From: an uncultured Bacteroidales bacterium
GTDB lineage: Bacteria; Bacteroidota; Bacteroidia; Bacteroidales; Bacteroidaceae
Direction: 5' to 3'
DNA length: 50,819 bases
Assembly: GCA_902802265.1 (NCBI GenBank)
Contig: CADCLN010000018.1
Location: 1 to 50,819 of the forward strand
Part shown: piece by piece, positions 24,658 through 34,243 of the stretch
How the letters are laid out: every line of letters begins with the position of its first letter
Position numbering within the stretch: position 1 is the first letter of the stretch
The notes under the pieces: generated by a model
Seen by the model: only the letters and a program-made list of their open reading frames with translations
Told to the model about the DNA's origin: nothing
Database searches by the model: none
Made by a program: the position numbers and the translations under genes

Positions 24658-24927
24658 ATGGTAACACTTCTCCAAACAACTCAATACAAGAAGGACCTAA
24701 AACGTCACAAGCATGACAAGGAAAAGATGAAAGCCCTGGAGGAAATCCTGATTTCACTAACAGAAACAGGAACCGTTCCAGAAAAGAACAAGCCCCACAT
24801 GTTATCGGGAAACTATAAAGGACACATAGAATGTCATGTTTTGAATGATTTCCCGCTCATTTGGATAGACGAAAAGACAAATACCATCAAACTGGTGCGT
24901 CTCGGCTCGCATTCAGAACTATTTTAA
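24658..24927 (+). CDS. YafQ-family mRNA interferase toxin
   Basis: An 89-residue RelE-superfamily toxin expected to cut mRNA on the ribosome. The alignment to E. coli YafQ is direct: PHMLSGNYKGHIECHVLNDFPLIWID and LVRLGSHSELF match HPLQGSWKGYRDAHVEPDW and ERTGTHAALF. The four catalytic residues of YafQ (His50, His63, Asp67, His87) correspond to His47, His60, Asp64 and His85, and the terminal Phe is kept, so the toxin looks intact. The ATG at 24658 is preferred over the TTG two codons upstream, which overlaps the antitoxin stop. pyrI starts 10 bases after it. Confidence 0.9.
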   Translation: MVTLLQTTQYKKDLKRHKHDKEKMKALEEILISLTETGTVPEKNKPHMLSGNYKGHIECHVLNDFPLIWIDEKTNTIKLVRLGSHSELF

Positions 24928-24937
24928 TAACTGCATA

Positions 24938-25393
24938 ATGGACCAGAACAAAGAACAACTGATGGTGGCAGCCCTGGAGAACGGCTCCGTCATCGACCAC
25001 ATACCCACCGACAAGCTGTTCACTATCGTGCAGCTGCTGGGACTTGACACCTTCAAGAACGAGGTCATCATTGCCAACAACCTCAACAGCAAAGTGATGG
25101 GCAAGAAAGGACTCATCAAGATTAGCAACAAGTTCTTCAACGAAGCAGAAATCAGCCAGCTGGCTGTAGTATGCCCGCACATCCGCCTGACCGTCATCAA
25201 AAACTACAAGGTGGCAGAAAAGCGGGAAATCAACCTGCCTGAGCGACTCATCGACATCGTGAAATGCGCCAACCCCGTGTGCATCACCAACAACGAACCG
25301 ATGAAGACCTTCTTCACCATCACCGACGTGCTGACCCTGAAGTGTCGCTATTGCGGAAAAGAACAAGCATTGGATAACATAAAACTGAAATAA
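24938..25393 (+). CDS. pyrI: Aspartate carbamoyltransferase regulatory subunit
   Basis: PyrI binds CTP/ATP and makes the dodecameric, allosterically regulated ATCase with PyrB. The 151-residue product has the nucleotide-binding N-terminal domain (VAALENGSVIDHIPTDKLF) and the C-terminal zinc domain with four cysteines (CANPVCITNNEP and LKCRYCGKEQ), which bridges to PyrB. It stops five bases before ileS. Confidence 0.97.
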   Translation: MDQNKEQLMVAALENGSVIDHIPTDKLFTIVQLLGLDTFKNEVIIANNLNSKVMGKKGLIKISNKFFNEAEISQLAVVCPHIRLTVIKNYKVAEKREINLPERLIDIVKCANPVCITNNEPMKTFFTITDVLTLKCRYCGKEQALDNIKLK

Positions 25394-25398
25394 AAGAC

Positions 25399-28300
25399 AT
25401 GAAATTTACAGAACGCACCAAGCTGAACCTGAGCGAGGTCAACGCCGAGGTGCTCAAAGACTGGAACACAGAGGACGTGTTCCACAAAAGTATTACAGAA
25501 CGCGAAGGATGCCCCTCTTTTATCTTTTTTGAAGGCCCACCATCTGCAAACGGACATCCAGGTATCCACCACGTAATGGGCAGAACAATTAAGGACACCT
25601 TCCTGCGCTACAAGACCATGAAGGGATATCAGGTGAAGCGCAAGGCGGGATGGGACACTCATGGCCTGCCCGTGGAACTCAGCGTGGAGAAAGAACTGGG
25701 CATCACCAAGGAGGACATCGGACGGAAAATCTCGGTGGATGACTACAACAATGCTTGTCGCCGCAACGTGATGATGTACACCAACGAATGGACTGAGCTC
25801 TCAGAAAAGATGGGCTACTGGGTGGACCTGGAACATCCCTACATTACATACGACAATAAATACATCGAAACCTTGTGGTACCTGCTGAAACAGCTCTACC
25901 AGAAGGGTTTGCTCTATAAGGGCTATACCATCCAGCCCTACTCACCAGCTGCCGGAACGGGACTTTCAAGCCACGAGCTGAATCAGCCTGGTTGCTACCG
26001 CGACGTAAAGGACACGACGGTAACGGCACAGTTTAAAGTAAAGCGGAACGACCTTGACTTTCCGGAAATTCCGGACAATTTGCCCACCTATATCCTCGCC
26101 TGGACCACTACCCCATGGACGCTGCCGTCAAACACAGCACTCTGTGTGGGTCCCAAGATTGACTATGTAGCCATCAAGGGCAAGAACCCCTACAGCGGCG
26201 AGGAAGCCATTTACATCTTGGCAGAAAGCCGCTTGTCAGCCTATTTCCAACCAGAGAAGGATGAGGACGGCAACGAAAAGCCATTGGAGATTCTGTGGCG
26301 CGGCAAGGGTTCCGACCTCGTAGGCATCTACTACGAACAGCTTTTCCCTTGGGTAAAGCCATGCGCTCTGGAAGACAACAAGGTGGTGGTGAAGGATCAG
26401 GATGCCTTCCGCGTCATTCCAGGCGACTATGTAACGACGGAAGACGGTACTGGAATTGTACACATCGCACCCACCTTCGGTGCTGACGACGCCAAGGTGG
26501 CTAAGGATGCCGGCATCCCCTCGCTTTTCATCATCGACAAAGCTGGAGACACCCGTCCGATGGTGGACTTCACTGGCAAGTATTTCTTGAAGAAAGACAT
26601 GAACGAAGAGTTCCTATCGCTTTGTGTCAACGAGAGTTACTGGAAGCATAGCGGTGATTTTGTAAAGAACGCTTACGACCCCAAATACAACCAAGGCGGC
26701 AAGTATGACGAGAAGGCTGCCACAAAGGATATGGACCTGAACGTGGTGCTCTGTCTCGAAATGAAAGAAGAAGGTACAGCCTTCAAGATTGAGAAGCACG
26801 TGCACAACTATCCACATTGCTGGCGGACCGACAAGCCTGTGCTCTACTATCCGCTCGACTCCTGGTTCATCCGTTCTACGGCCAAGAAAGACCGTATGTT
26901 TGAACTGAACAAAAGCATCCTGTGGAAGCCAGAATCAACCGGTACAGGCCGCTTCGGCAAGTGGTTGGAAAATTTGAATGACTGGAACCTTTCACGCTCT
27001 CGCTACTGGGGCACTCCGCTGCCCATCTGGCGCAACCGCGACACTCGCGAAGAAGTGTGCCTCGGCAGCGTGGAAGAACTCTACAATGAAATAGAAAAGG
27101 CTGTAGCTGCCGGCATCATGGTCTCCAATCCGCTGAAGGAGAAAGGCTTTGTACCAGGCGACATGTCTCAGGAAAACTATGACAAGATTGACCTGCACCG
27201 TCCCTACGTGGATGAAATCAAGCTGGTGTCAGACAAGGGAAATGTACTTATCCGCGAACTGGACCTCATCGATGTGTGGTTCGATTCAGGCGCCATGCCC
27301 TACGCACAGGTTCACTATCCGTTTGAGAACAAGGAACTGATTGACAAAGGTATTGCCTTCCCTGCCAACTTTATTGCAGAAGGCGTTGACCAGACACGCG
27401 GCTGGTTCTTCACACTTCACGCCATCGCTACAATGGTCTTCGACAGCGTGGCATTCAAGGCTGTCATCAGCAACGGACTGGTTCTCGACAAAAACGGCAT
27501 CAAGATGTCGAAGCGTCTGGGCAACGTCATCAATCCGTTTGAATGCATCGACACCTATGGGGCTGACGCTGTGCGTTGGTACATGATCACCAACTCTTCA
27601 CCCTGGGACAACCTCTCGTTTGACCCCGAAGGAGTGAAGGAAGTGACCAGCCAGTTCTTCATCAAACTGCAGCAGGCATATTCTTTCTTTACGATGTATG
27701 CCAACGTGGACGGCTTCGAATACAAGGAAGCAGACCTAGCCTACAGCGAGCGTCCCGACTTCGACCGCTGGTTGCTCTCAGAACTGAACACATTAATAAA
27801 GAATGTAGAAACATACCTGGACGACTACGACCCCACCCCAGCAGGACGACTCATCCAAGCATTCGTTATAGACAAGCTGTCGAACTGGTATATCCGTCTG
27901 AACAAAGCTCGCTTCTGGAGTGGAGAAATGACGCAAGATAAACTTTCAGCTTATCAGACACTCTACACCTGTCTTGATACGCTGAGCCGACTCATCGCGC
28001 CCATTTCGCCTTTCTATGCCGACCAGCTCTTCTGCGACCTCAACCGCGCAACAGGTAAGGACACAGCCAAGAGCGTACACCTTGCCAAGTTCCCCACATA
28101 CAACGAAGCATATATCGACACCGAACTGGAGACTGCCATGGAGTCGGCCATGAAGGTGACTTCGATGGGACTTTCCATCCGCAAGAAGGTGAAGATTCCT
28201 GTTATCCAGGCTCTGCAAACCCTGGCTATCCCCGACACAGACCCAGCATTCAGTGCTGACATTGAGCGCATGAAAGCTATCATTCTGAAGGAAGTCAATG

Positions 28301-28851
28301 CCAAAGAACTGCAACTGATGGACGGCAAGATGCTCGTGAAGAACGTGAAGTGTAACTTCCGTGTGATGGGCAAGAAGTTCGGCAAATTGATGAAGGCTGT
28401 AAGCAATGCCGTAGCAGCAATGTCACAGGCACAGATTGCAGAACTGGAAGCCAACGGACAGGTAACCTTGCAAGCCGAAGGACAGGATGCCGTTGTGGAA
28501 CTCGCCGATGTAGATATCATGTCGCAAGACATCCCTGGATGGAGTGTGGCCAACGAAGGCACAACCACCGTGGCACTCGACATCACCATCACTCCGGAAC
28601 TGAAAAACGAAGGTAATTCCCGCAAACTCATCAAGCAGATTCAGGGACTCCGCAAGTCGCAAGGCTTCGACATTACCGACCGCATTCAGGTTGTCATCAC
28701 CGACACACCCGAAACACAGGCGGTGCTGGCTGTCTTCAAGGACAACATTGCCGCACAGGTACTTGCCAACAGCATCACACTGGGCCATCCGGAAGGAGAA
28801 TCCATCGACTTCGACGATTTCAAAGCTGTCATCCATGTCATTAAAGACTAA
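25399..28851 (+). CDS. ileS: Isoleucyl-tRNA synthetase
   Basis: Charges tRNA-Ile. The 1150-residue length is typical of the Bacteroidota/eukaryote-like long form. The class I HIGH motif is GHPGIHHVMG near residue 52 and the KMSKS motif is GIKMSKRLGN near residue 702. The editing domain between them has TTPWTLPSN and TGIVHIAPTFGADD. A C-terminal helical and junction domain completes the protein; no zinc finger is obvious. The gene is packed between pyrI and lspA, whose start lies inside its last codons. Confidence 0.97.
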   Translation: MKFTERTKLNLSEVNAEVLKDWNTEDVFHKSITEREGCPSFIFFEGPPSANGHPGIHHVMGRTIKDTFLRYKTMKGYQVKRKAGWDTHGLPVELSVEKELGITKEDIGRKISVDDYNNACRRNVMMYTNEWTELSEKMGYWVDLEHPYITYDNKYIETLWYLLKQLYQKGLLYKGYTIQPYSPAAGTGLSSHELNQPGCYRDVKDTTVTAQFKVKRNDLDFPEIPDNLPTYILAWTTTPWTLPSNTALCVGPKIDYVAIKGKNPYSGEEAIYILAESRLSAYFQPEKDEDGNEKPLEILWRGKGSDLVGIYYEQLFPWVKPCALEDNKVVVKDQDAFRVIPGDYVTTEDGTGIVHIAPTFGADDAKVAKDAGIPSLFIIDKAGDTRPMVDFTGKYFLKKDMNEEFLSLCVNESYWKHSGDFVKNAYDPKYNQGGKYDEKAATKDMDLNVVLCLEMKEEGTAFKIEKHVHNYPHCWRTDKPVLYYPLDSWFIRSTAKKDRMFELNKSILWKPESTGTGRFGKWLENLNDWNLSRSRYWGTPLPIWRNRDTREEVCLGSVEELYNEIEKAVAAGIMVSNPLKEKGFVPGDMSQENYDKIDLHRPYVDEIKLVSDKGNVLIRELDLIDVWFDSGAMPYAQVHYPFENKELIDKGIAFPANFIAEGVDQTRGWFFTLHAIATMVFDSVAFKAVISNGLVLDKNGIKMSKRLGNVINPFECIDTYGADAVRWYMITNSSPWDNLSFDPEGVKEVTSQFFIKLQQAYSFFTMYANVDGFEYKEADLAYSERPDFDRWLLSELNTLIKNVETYLDDYDPTPAGRLIQAFVIDKLSNWYIRLNKARFWSGEMTQDKLSAYQTLYTCLDTLSRLIAPISPFYADQLFCDLNRATGKDTAKSVHLAKFPTYNEAYIDTELETAMESAMKVTSMGLSIRKKVKIPVIQALQTLAIPDTDPAFSADIERMKAIILKEVNAKELQLMDGKMLVKNVKCNFRVMGKKFGKLMKAVSNAVAAMSQAQIAELEANGQVTLQAEGQDAVVELADVDIMSQDIPGWSVANEGTTTVALDITITPELKNEGNSRKLIKQIQGLRKSQGFDITDRIQVVITDTPETQAVLAVFKDNIAAQVLANSITLGHPEGESIDFDDFKAVIHVIKD

Positions 28852-29497
28852 ATACGCATTATCCACCATACTTTTTATCGCCGTACTTGTCGCAGACCAA
28901 ATCATCAAGGTCTGCGTCAAGACGGGAATGTATCTGGGAGAACGAATTGAAATCACCTCGTGGTTTCAGCTCGTTTTCGTTGAGAACAATGGCATGGCCT
29001 TCGGTTGGGAACTTTACGGAGGGAAACTCTTCCTCACGCTCTTCCGAATCTTGGCCGTATGCTTTATTGGCTGGTTCATTCATAAAGAAATCCGCCGAGG
29101 CAGGCCGATGGGCTACATTGTCTGTCTCACCCTCGTCATGGCAGGTGCAGCCGGCAACATCATCGACTGCCTGTTCTACGGACTCATCTTCAACAATCCG
29201 CCCTACCCACTGGTGGCAGAATTTGTGCCTTGGGACATGGGCTACGGCGAACTGCTCTATGGACGTGTGGTCGATATGTTCTACTTCCCGTTGGTAGAGT
29301 GGGATATGCCCGAATGGGTACCGGTCTATGGCGGTGAACATTGCGTATTCTTCAGCCCTGTATTCAACTTTGCCGACGCAGCCATCTCTTGCGGCATCGT
29401 AGCGCTTATCCTGTTCTACCACAAGATACTGAACGAATACTCCGCCAAAACAGAAACAACAACTACAGAGGAAACAGAAAACACCACAGCATCTTGA
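28835..29497 (+). CDS. lspA: Lipoprotein signal peptidase
   Basis: Inner-membrane aspartic protease that cleaves prolipoproteins after diacylglyceryl transfer. The ATG at 28835 (MSLKTKYALST) gives the proper N-terminal membrane helix and overlaps the ileS end by 17 bases. Four membrane helices are visible. Family motifs are ENNGMAFGW, the catalytic Asp in GRVVDMFYFP and the second catalytic Asp in PVFNFADAAIS. At ~220 residues it is longer than E. coli LspA because of an inserted loop (NPPYPLVAEFVPWDMGYGE) and a Glu/Thr-rich tail. Confidence 0.96.
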   Translation: MSLKTKYALSTILFIAVLVADQIIKVCVKTGMYLGERIEITSWFQLVFVENNGMAFGWELYGGKLFLTLFRILAVCFIGWFIHKEIRRGRPMGYIVCLTLVMAGAAGNIIDCLFYGLIFNNPPYPLVAEFVPWDMGYGELLYGRVVDMFYFPLVEWDMPEWVPVYGGEHCVFFSPVFNFADAAISCGIVALILFYHKILNEYSAKTETTTTEETENTTAS

Positions 29498-30489
29498 AAC
29501 AGCCCTCCATCTTCCTCCTGCTCATACTGGTGGCATTTGCATCCTGCAAGAAAACCCCAGAAGGCATATTGTCGAAAGGCGATATGGAAGATGTGCTGTT
29601 CGACTACCATCTGGTGCAAGGAATGATTGACCAGATGGATTCAGAGCAACGGCTGGCAAACCAGCGCTATCTGGACGCAGTCTTCAAGAAGCATGGCATT
29701 ACCGAGGCACAGTTCGACTCCTCGATGGTCTGGTACAACCGAGACGGCGTAATGCTCAAGGAAATCTATACCGAACTGGACAAACGCTACAAGCGGCTTG
29801 ACGAAGAACTCAAACTGAAAAGCGGCAACAGCAACCTGCTCACCACCTTCAGCCAGACGGGCGACACAGCCAACATCTGGACAGGCGACCCGCTCATCAT
29901 CCTGCGCCCGCAAAACCTGCTCAACCAGGAAGTATTCACGCTGAAAGCTGACTCCAACTTTTACAGGAAAGACAAGTTCAGACTCTATGCCAAAGCCTAT
30001 TTCGTCAAGGAAATCAAAGACGAGCGCGACTGCAACCTCTACGTCGGCATCACCGTAGAATACAAAAACGGAAAAACCATCGGAACCACGCGGAACCTTG
30101 ACTACGACAGTCCTTTAGAACTGAACCTTGAAGCATCCGACGACGAAGACATCGAAGCCCTCCACGGCTACTTCTTCTACCGAGGAAAAGCATCCATGCG
30201 GAGTCTCGCCATCATCAACCAGATTGCCCTGCTCCGAATGCACGACAAGACCCTGCCGCCACCATCCCCTGCCGACTCCCTCCGTGCTGATTCCCTCCAG
30301 ACAGACTCCACAGAGAGAGACAGCACCCAGAAACAGCCACGTCGCCACCTCACACCCGAAGAAGTGCGACAGCAGAACAAGACCAAGGACCGCATCCAAA
30401 TCAAGGCTGCACCCGATGTCAGAACCAAAAACTCATACGGACCAACACGAAGGAAGAATGCAAAGAAAAAGACGAATAGCAGCCAGTAG
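29494..30489 (+). CDS. DUF4296 lipoprotein
   Basis: A ~331-residue predicted lipoprotein. The start is taken as TTG at 29494, overlapping the lspA stop by three bases, because it gives a signal ending in the lipobox VAFASC; the ATG further upstream lies within lspA. The region EGILSKGDMEDVLFDYHLVQGMIDQ to ~residue 105 fits the DUF4296 family, usually found beside lspA in Bacteroidota. The last third is Pro/Ser/Asp-rich and basic (SLRADSLQTDSTERDSTQ, then RRKNAKKK) and probably disordered. Function unknown; possibly envelope-related from its neighbour. Confidence 0.8.
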   Translation: MKQPSIFLLLILVAFASCKKTPEGILSKGDMEDVLFDYHLVQGMIDQMDSEQRLANQRYLDAVFKKHGITEAQFDSSMVWYNRDGVMLKEIYTELDKRYKRLDEELKLKSGNSNLLTTFSQTGDTANIWTGDPLIILRPQNLLNQEVFTLKADSNFYRKDKFRLYAKAYFVKEIKDERDCNLYVGITVEYKNGKTIGTTRNLDYDSPLELNLEASDDEDIEALHGYFFYRGKASMRSLAIINQIALLRMHDKTLPPPSPADSLRADSLQTDSTERDSTQKQPRRHLTPEEVRQQNKTKDRIQIKAAPDVRTKNSYGPTRRKNAKKKTNSSQ

Positions 30490-30769
30490 AGTCTATACCA
30501 GTCCCGAAACATACCTCACCAACACCGTGGTGGAACTGACCGACGGCATCGTCACCGACATCCACCCCCTGCAAGGGGAACCTGCCATGACTGAATGGCT
30601 CTGCGGCACCATCGTCCTCACATCCCAACCAGACACCCACAGGGAAATCCGAAACATAGACGACTTCTACACGCAGACTTCCGCCGAAACCATCGCATAC
30701 CTCATTGAGTGCATACCCTCACAGGAAAACCCATTCAACAGGGACACACCCATAACAAGGTTAAAATAA
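30458..30769 (+). CDS. Small conserved hypothetical protein
   Basis: A ~103-residue protein whose ATG (MQRKRRIAASRVYTSPE) overlaps the DUF4296 gene by 32 bases. The N-terminal half (VYTSPETYLTNTVVELTDGIVTDIHPL) resembles the small beta-domain that precedes amidohydrolases, and GEPAMTEWLCGTIVL follows; the catalytic barrel is absent. Packing in the lspA cluster and the overlap argue that it is real. I cannot assign a function. Confidence 0.6.
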   Translation: MQRKRRIAASRVYTSPETYLTNTVVELTDGIVTDIHPLQGEPAMTEWLCGTIVLTSQPDTHREIRNIDDFYTQTSAETIAYLIECIPSQENPFNRDTPITRLK

Positions 30770-30773
30770 AATA

Positions 30774-33230
30774 ATGACAACCGACCATACAAACCATCAA
30801 CAGGAACAGGAACAGGAATCCAAGATAAACCTCCAGTTACTCTGGTCCATCCTTCTCGTCAAACGATACTGGTTCATCGTATCGTTTCTGCTCTTCCTGG
30901 CCGGTGCCGTAGTCTATCTCAAACTACAGACCACCACCTATCTCATGACCTCCAAAGTGCTCATCAAGGACCAAGACGAAGGTTCATCCTCCATTTCACA
31001 CAAACTCAACTTCATGGAGAACATGGGATTTGCCAACAACAGCAACGGATTCGACAACGAACTGGAAGTGCTCTCCTCCGACAACCTTTCCGAAATCGTT
31101 GTACGCCACCTGAAACTCTATACACAATATTACTATAAAGGGCGATTCCGCTTCAAGGAATTTTACGGAAAATTCTCCCCTTGGATTGTTGACATCGACA
31201 GTGCCACCATTGACACCTTGCAACGCCCCCTCACCCTCATCCTGCAACAGCAGGAAGACGGCATCATCTCCGCAGAACTCACTTACGACGGCGAACAGAA
31301 AACCACCTTCATCAAGTCGCTCCCCGCCACCATCCCCTTCTCCCCCACAGGGAACCTCCACATCCACTTCCAGGACTCCCTCTTCGAGGCAGACACCTTC
31401 GACTTCCATCAAAAGATAAAAGTCACCGTCATGCCCCTTTCCCTCGCTACCATACGTTTCGGCAGCAGACTGGAAGTGGCACCCACCTCAAAGACTACTA
31501 CTGTAGCACTGCTCCAGTACGTTGACAACCTGCCGGAACGAGGCGTTGACTACCTGAAAGAACTCACACAGGCATACAACATCGACGCCACCAGCGACTA
31601 CAACCAGGAAGCACAGCAGACGGCAGACTTCATCCGTCAACGACTGAAACTCATCTCCACCGAACTCGACGACACCGAAAACAGCCTGGAACATTTCAAG
31701 CGCAAAGGCGGCATCTCCGACTACGACAACGACGTGAAGATGTCGGCTACACAGAAATACCAGTACGACAACCGCATCGCCGAGACAGAAACCCAATACC
31801 GCCTTGTCAGCGACCTGCTCGACTACGTCAATAACCCTGGCAACAAACTGCAGCCTGTCCCCTCAAACATCGGACTGGCTGACCCCACCCTGGCAAAAAG
31901 TCTTGAGGAATACAACAAAATCATCTTCCAATATCAGCAACTGCAACGCACCGCATCACCAGGCAACCCCACCCTGCTTCAGGCTGAGCAAAGCGCCGCC
32001 GACTTCCTGAAGGGCATCCGCATGTCGCTCAACACCTTGCAAAAACAATACGCCATCCGCATCAGCGACCTGCAAAGGCAGGCAGGGAAATACAGCCACA
32101 ACCTCAACACATCCCCCACCAAGGAACACACCCTCGCACAGATAAAACGCCAGCAGGAAGTCAAGTCCGGACTTTTCATCATGCTCCTGCAAAAACGCGA
32201 GGAAACCCTTATCCAGCTTGCTTCCTCCGTCTATAAAGCCAAGGAAATCGAAAAACCAGCCTGCCGAGGCTACATCTCACCACGCCCACGCTGGGTCTAT
32301 CTCATCGCACTCGCACTTGCACTTGCCTTGCCCTACCTCCTCTTCTTTGCCATCCGCTATTTCAAGATACGCGTCACCACCGAAGAAGAACTCAAGGCAC
32401 TCACCGACATCCCCATCTTCGGCTACGTTCCCTTCGTCAAGGCGCTCACCACGGGCAAGCGCACCATCGTCATCGAGGAAAACCGCAACAGCCTCATGAT
32501 GGAAGTCTATCGGCAACTGCGCTCCACCTTGCCCTTCGTCATGAAGCCTGGCGACAAAGTCCTGCTGTTCACTTCCTGCGTGGCGGGCGAAGGCAAGACA
32601 TCCATCGCCTGCAACCTTGGCACAAGCATCGCTTTCACAGGCAGGCGGGTGCTGCTCATGGGACTTGACATCCGCAAACCCCGACTGGCAGGACTCTTCA
32701 ATCTGGAAGACGAAGAAAACGGCATTTCCAACTACCTTGCCCGCAATGCCGCCGACACCGCTTACCTCGAAAGCCTCATCCAGCACACGGACATCAGCCC
32801 CAACCTCGACATCATCGCCGCAGGCACCATTCCCCCCAACCCTGGAGAACTGCTCACACGTCCCAACCTCCGCATCGGGTTGGAATACCTCAAACAGCAG
32901 TACGACTACATTATCATGGACACAGCCCCCATCGGACTCGTCTCCGACACCATCTCGTTAGCTCCGCTCGCCGACGTCACATTCTACATCGTCCGCTCGG
33001 GCTACACCCTGAAAGCCGACATGCAACTCATCAACGAATACCGTCAGCAGGGCATATTCCAGAACATCAACATCATCTTCAACTCCGTCAACCTCGCAGG
33101 CACAGGCATCCCCGCCAAAGCCTACGGCAGCAAGACATACGGCATCGGCCGCACCTATGGCTATGGATACGGCTACGGCTACCGCTATGGATACGGCTAC
33201 GGCAACGACAAATTGCTGGAAGAAGTCTGA
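30774..33230 (+). CDS. Wzc-like polysaccharide co-polymerase / BY-kinase
   Basis: An 818-residue inner-membrane protein that should control chain length and export of a surface polysaccharide. The N-terminal membrane helix (YWFIVSFLLFLAGAVVYL) and Wzz domain come first, then a long periplasmic coiled-coil region (~270-480), a second helix (VYLIALALALALPYLLFFA) and a cytoplasmic tyrosine kinase. Walker A is VAGEGKTS (~603), Walker A' LLMGLDIRKPRL (~625) and Walker B YIIMDTAPIG (~711). The C-terminus is a Tyr/Gly run (YGYGYGYGYRYGYGYG), the autophosphorylation cluster. No Wza, glycosyltransferases or phosphatase are nearby; its end overlaps the convergent methyltransferase gene by 34 bases. Confidence 0.93.
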   Translation: MTTDHTNHQQEQEQESKINLQLLWSILLVKRYWFIVSFLLFLAGAVVYLKLQTTTYLMTSKVLIKDQDEGSSSISHKLNFMENMGFANNSNGFDNELEVLSSDNLSEIVVRHLKLYTQYYYKGRFRFKEFYGKFSPWIVDIDSATIDTLQRPLTLILQQQEDGIISAELTYDGEQKTTFIKSLPATIPFSPTGNLHIHFQDSLFEADTFDFHQKIKVTVMPLSLATIRFGSRLEVAPTSKTTTVALLQYVDNLPERGVDYLKELTQAYNIDATSDYNQEAQQTADFIRQRLKLISTELDDTENSLEHFKRKGGISDYDNDVKMSATQKYQYDNRIAETETQYRLVSDLLDYVNNPGNKLQPVPSNIGLADPTLAKSLEEYNKIIFQYQQLQRTASPGNPTLLQAEQSAADFLKGIRMSLNTLQKQYAIRISDLQRQAGKYSHNLNTSPTKEHTLAQIKRQQEVKSGLFIMLLQKREETLIQLASSVYKAKEIEKPACRGYISPRPRWVYLIALALALALPYLLFFAIRYFKIRVTTEEELKALTDIPIFGYVPFVKALTTGKRTIVIEENRNSLMMEVYRQLRSTLPFVMKPGDKVLLFTSCVAGEGKTSIACNLGTSIAFTGRRVLLMGLDIRKPRLAGLFNLEDEENGISNYLARNAADTAYLESLIQHTDISPNLDIIAAGTIPPNPGELLTRPNLRIGLEYLKQQYDYIIMDTAPIGLVSDTISLAPLADVTFYIVRSGYTLKADMQLINEYRQQGIFQNINIIFNSVNLAGTGIPAKAYGSKTYGIGRTYGYGYGYGYRYGYGYGNDKLLEEV

Positions 33231-33988
33231 CGCCTTCTGAACTCCGCGCAGACCACAGCTGTGGCAATGGCAACATTCAGCGACTCCGACGTCGCCCTGC
33301 CTGCAGGGTAGTTGGGAATCCACAGACGCTCCGTAACAAACCGCGCCACACCCTCGCTGACACCCCTGCCCTCATTGCCCATCACAATGACACCATGCTG
33401 GGCAAGCGGCATTTCATACAGCGAACCGCCGTCGAGGAACGTACCATAGACAGGCACGTCAGTCCCCAGCCCAACCAGCGCAGCCTCCAAGTCCAGCTCA
33501 TGCACAGCCACCCGCGCCAGGGCACCCATCGTCGCCTGTACCGTCTTCGGGTTATAGACGTCCGCACAGCCAGACGAACAAAACACATGTTCAATGCCAA
33601 ACCAGTCAGCCAAGCGCACTATCGTACCCAAATTACCAGGGTTTTGCACATCGTCCAGCATCAAGCAAAGCCCTTTCCTTGCCACCACACACAAATCCAC
33701 ATCCTCCTGTCGCTGACGAAACACAGCCATCACCTGCTGCGGCGTTTCCTGCAGGCTTGCCCTGCGCAGTTCTTCTTCCGTCACCACATCCCGTTCCTTC
33801 GGGAAAAACTCAGCTTGCCCTACATTTTCCTCATACCACTCCTGCGTAGCAGCTAAATACACACACTGAAAATGCGGCAGCAGGTCGCCCACCAGCTTCC
33901 TGCCCTCAGCCAAAAACACGCCCTCCGCCCTGCGATACTTCTTCAGTTCCAGCGAGCGGATATACTTCATTCGGTTCTTTGAAATCAT
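33197..33988 (-). CDS. TrmH/SpoU family RNA 2'-O-methyltransferase
   Basis: S-adenosylmethionine-dependent ribose methyltransferase of the SPOUT class acting on rRNA or tRNA. The 263-residue product has an N-terminal substrate-binding domain (KKYRRAEGVFLAEGRKLVGDLL) and the three knot motifs: LMLDDVQNPGNLGTIVRLADWFG, VIVMGNEGRGVSE and LWIPNYPAGRATSESLNVAIATAV. Divergent placement next to the tamL-type gene is a familiar Bacteroidota arrangement. The exact target base is unknown. Confidence 0.93.
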   Translation of the reverse strand: MISKNRMKYIRSLELKKYRRAEGVFLAEGRKLVGDLLPHFQCVYLAATQEWYEENVGQAEFFPKERDVVTEEELRRASLQETPQQVMAVFRQRQEDVDLCVVARKGLCLMLDDVQNPGNLGTIVRLADWFGIEHVFCSSGCADVYNPKTVQATMGALARVAVHELDLEAALVGLGTDVPVYGTFLDGGSLYEMPLAQHGVIVMGNEGRGVSEGVARFVTERLWIPNYPAGRATSESLNVAIATAVVCAEFRRRQTSSSNLSLP

Positions 33989-34069
33989 TGCGCCATGCTA
34001 TTTTGTACAATGCCGCAGAAACGGCATCACACTGTTTTTTTTACATGATTTATCTTTCGTAAAATTGAA

Positions 34070-34130
34070 ACTATGCAGTTGAAGATTCAAGACACGGCTG
34101 TTGTCTTTTCGATACTTAACTGCTGTTAAA
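34070..34130 (-). repeat. Interspersed structured element, copy 2
   Basis: Reverse-complement relative of 12077-12140: TTTAACAGCAGTTAAGT, then GAAAA, AGCCGTGT and GAATCTTCAAC in the same order. Here the second stem is AAGACA/TGTCTT, different in sequence from copy 1 but in the same place. It lies in the predicted leader of the methyltransferase gene. Confidence 0.7.
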
Positions 34131-34161
34131 TCAAGGATTGAATAAACATTATATTTGGCCG

Positions 34162-34169
34162 CAAAGATA
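34162..34169 (-). promoter_or_regulatory. Probable -7 box of the TrmH-like gene
   Basis: TATCTTTG on the minus strand, 173 bases upstream of the methyltransferase ATG; would give a leader containing the element at 34070-34130. The -33 box is unclear. Confidence 0.35.
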
Positions 34170-34243
34170 AGAAAAATAAATGAAGAATGAAGATTATTTT
34201 TACAAAAATGGTAAATGGTAAATGGTAAATGGCAAATAATTCT

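Noticed and set aside
28835-28851. Frameshift or missing dksA-like gene between ileS and lspA
   Set aside because: Both frames are complete and simply overlap by 17 bases; absence of a dksA-like gene here is ordinary variation in gene order.
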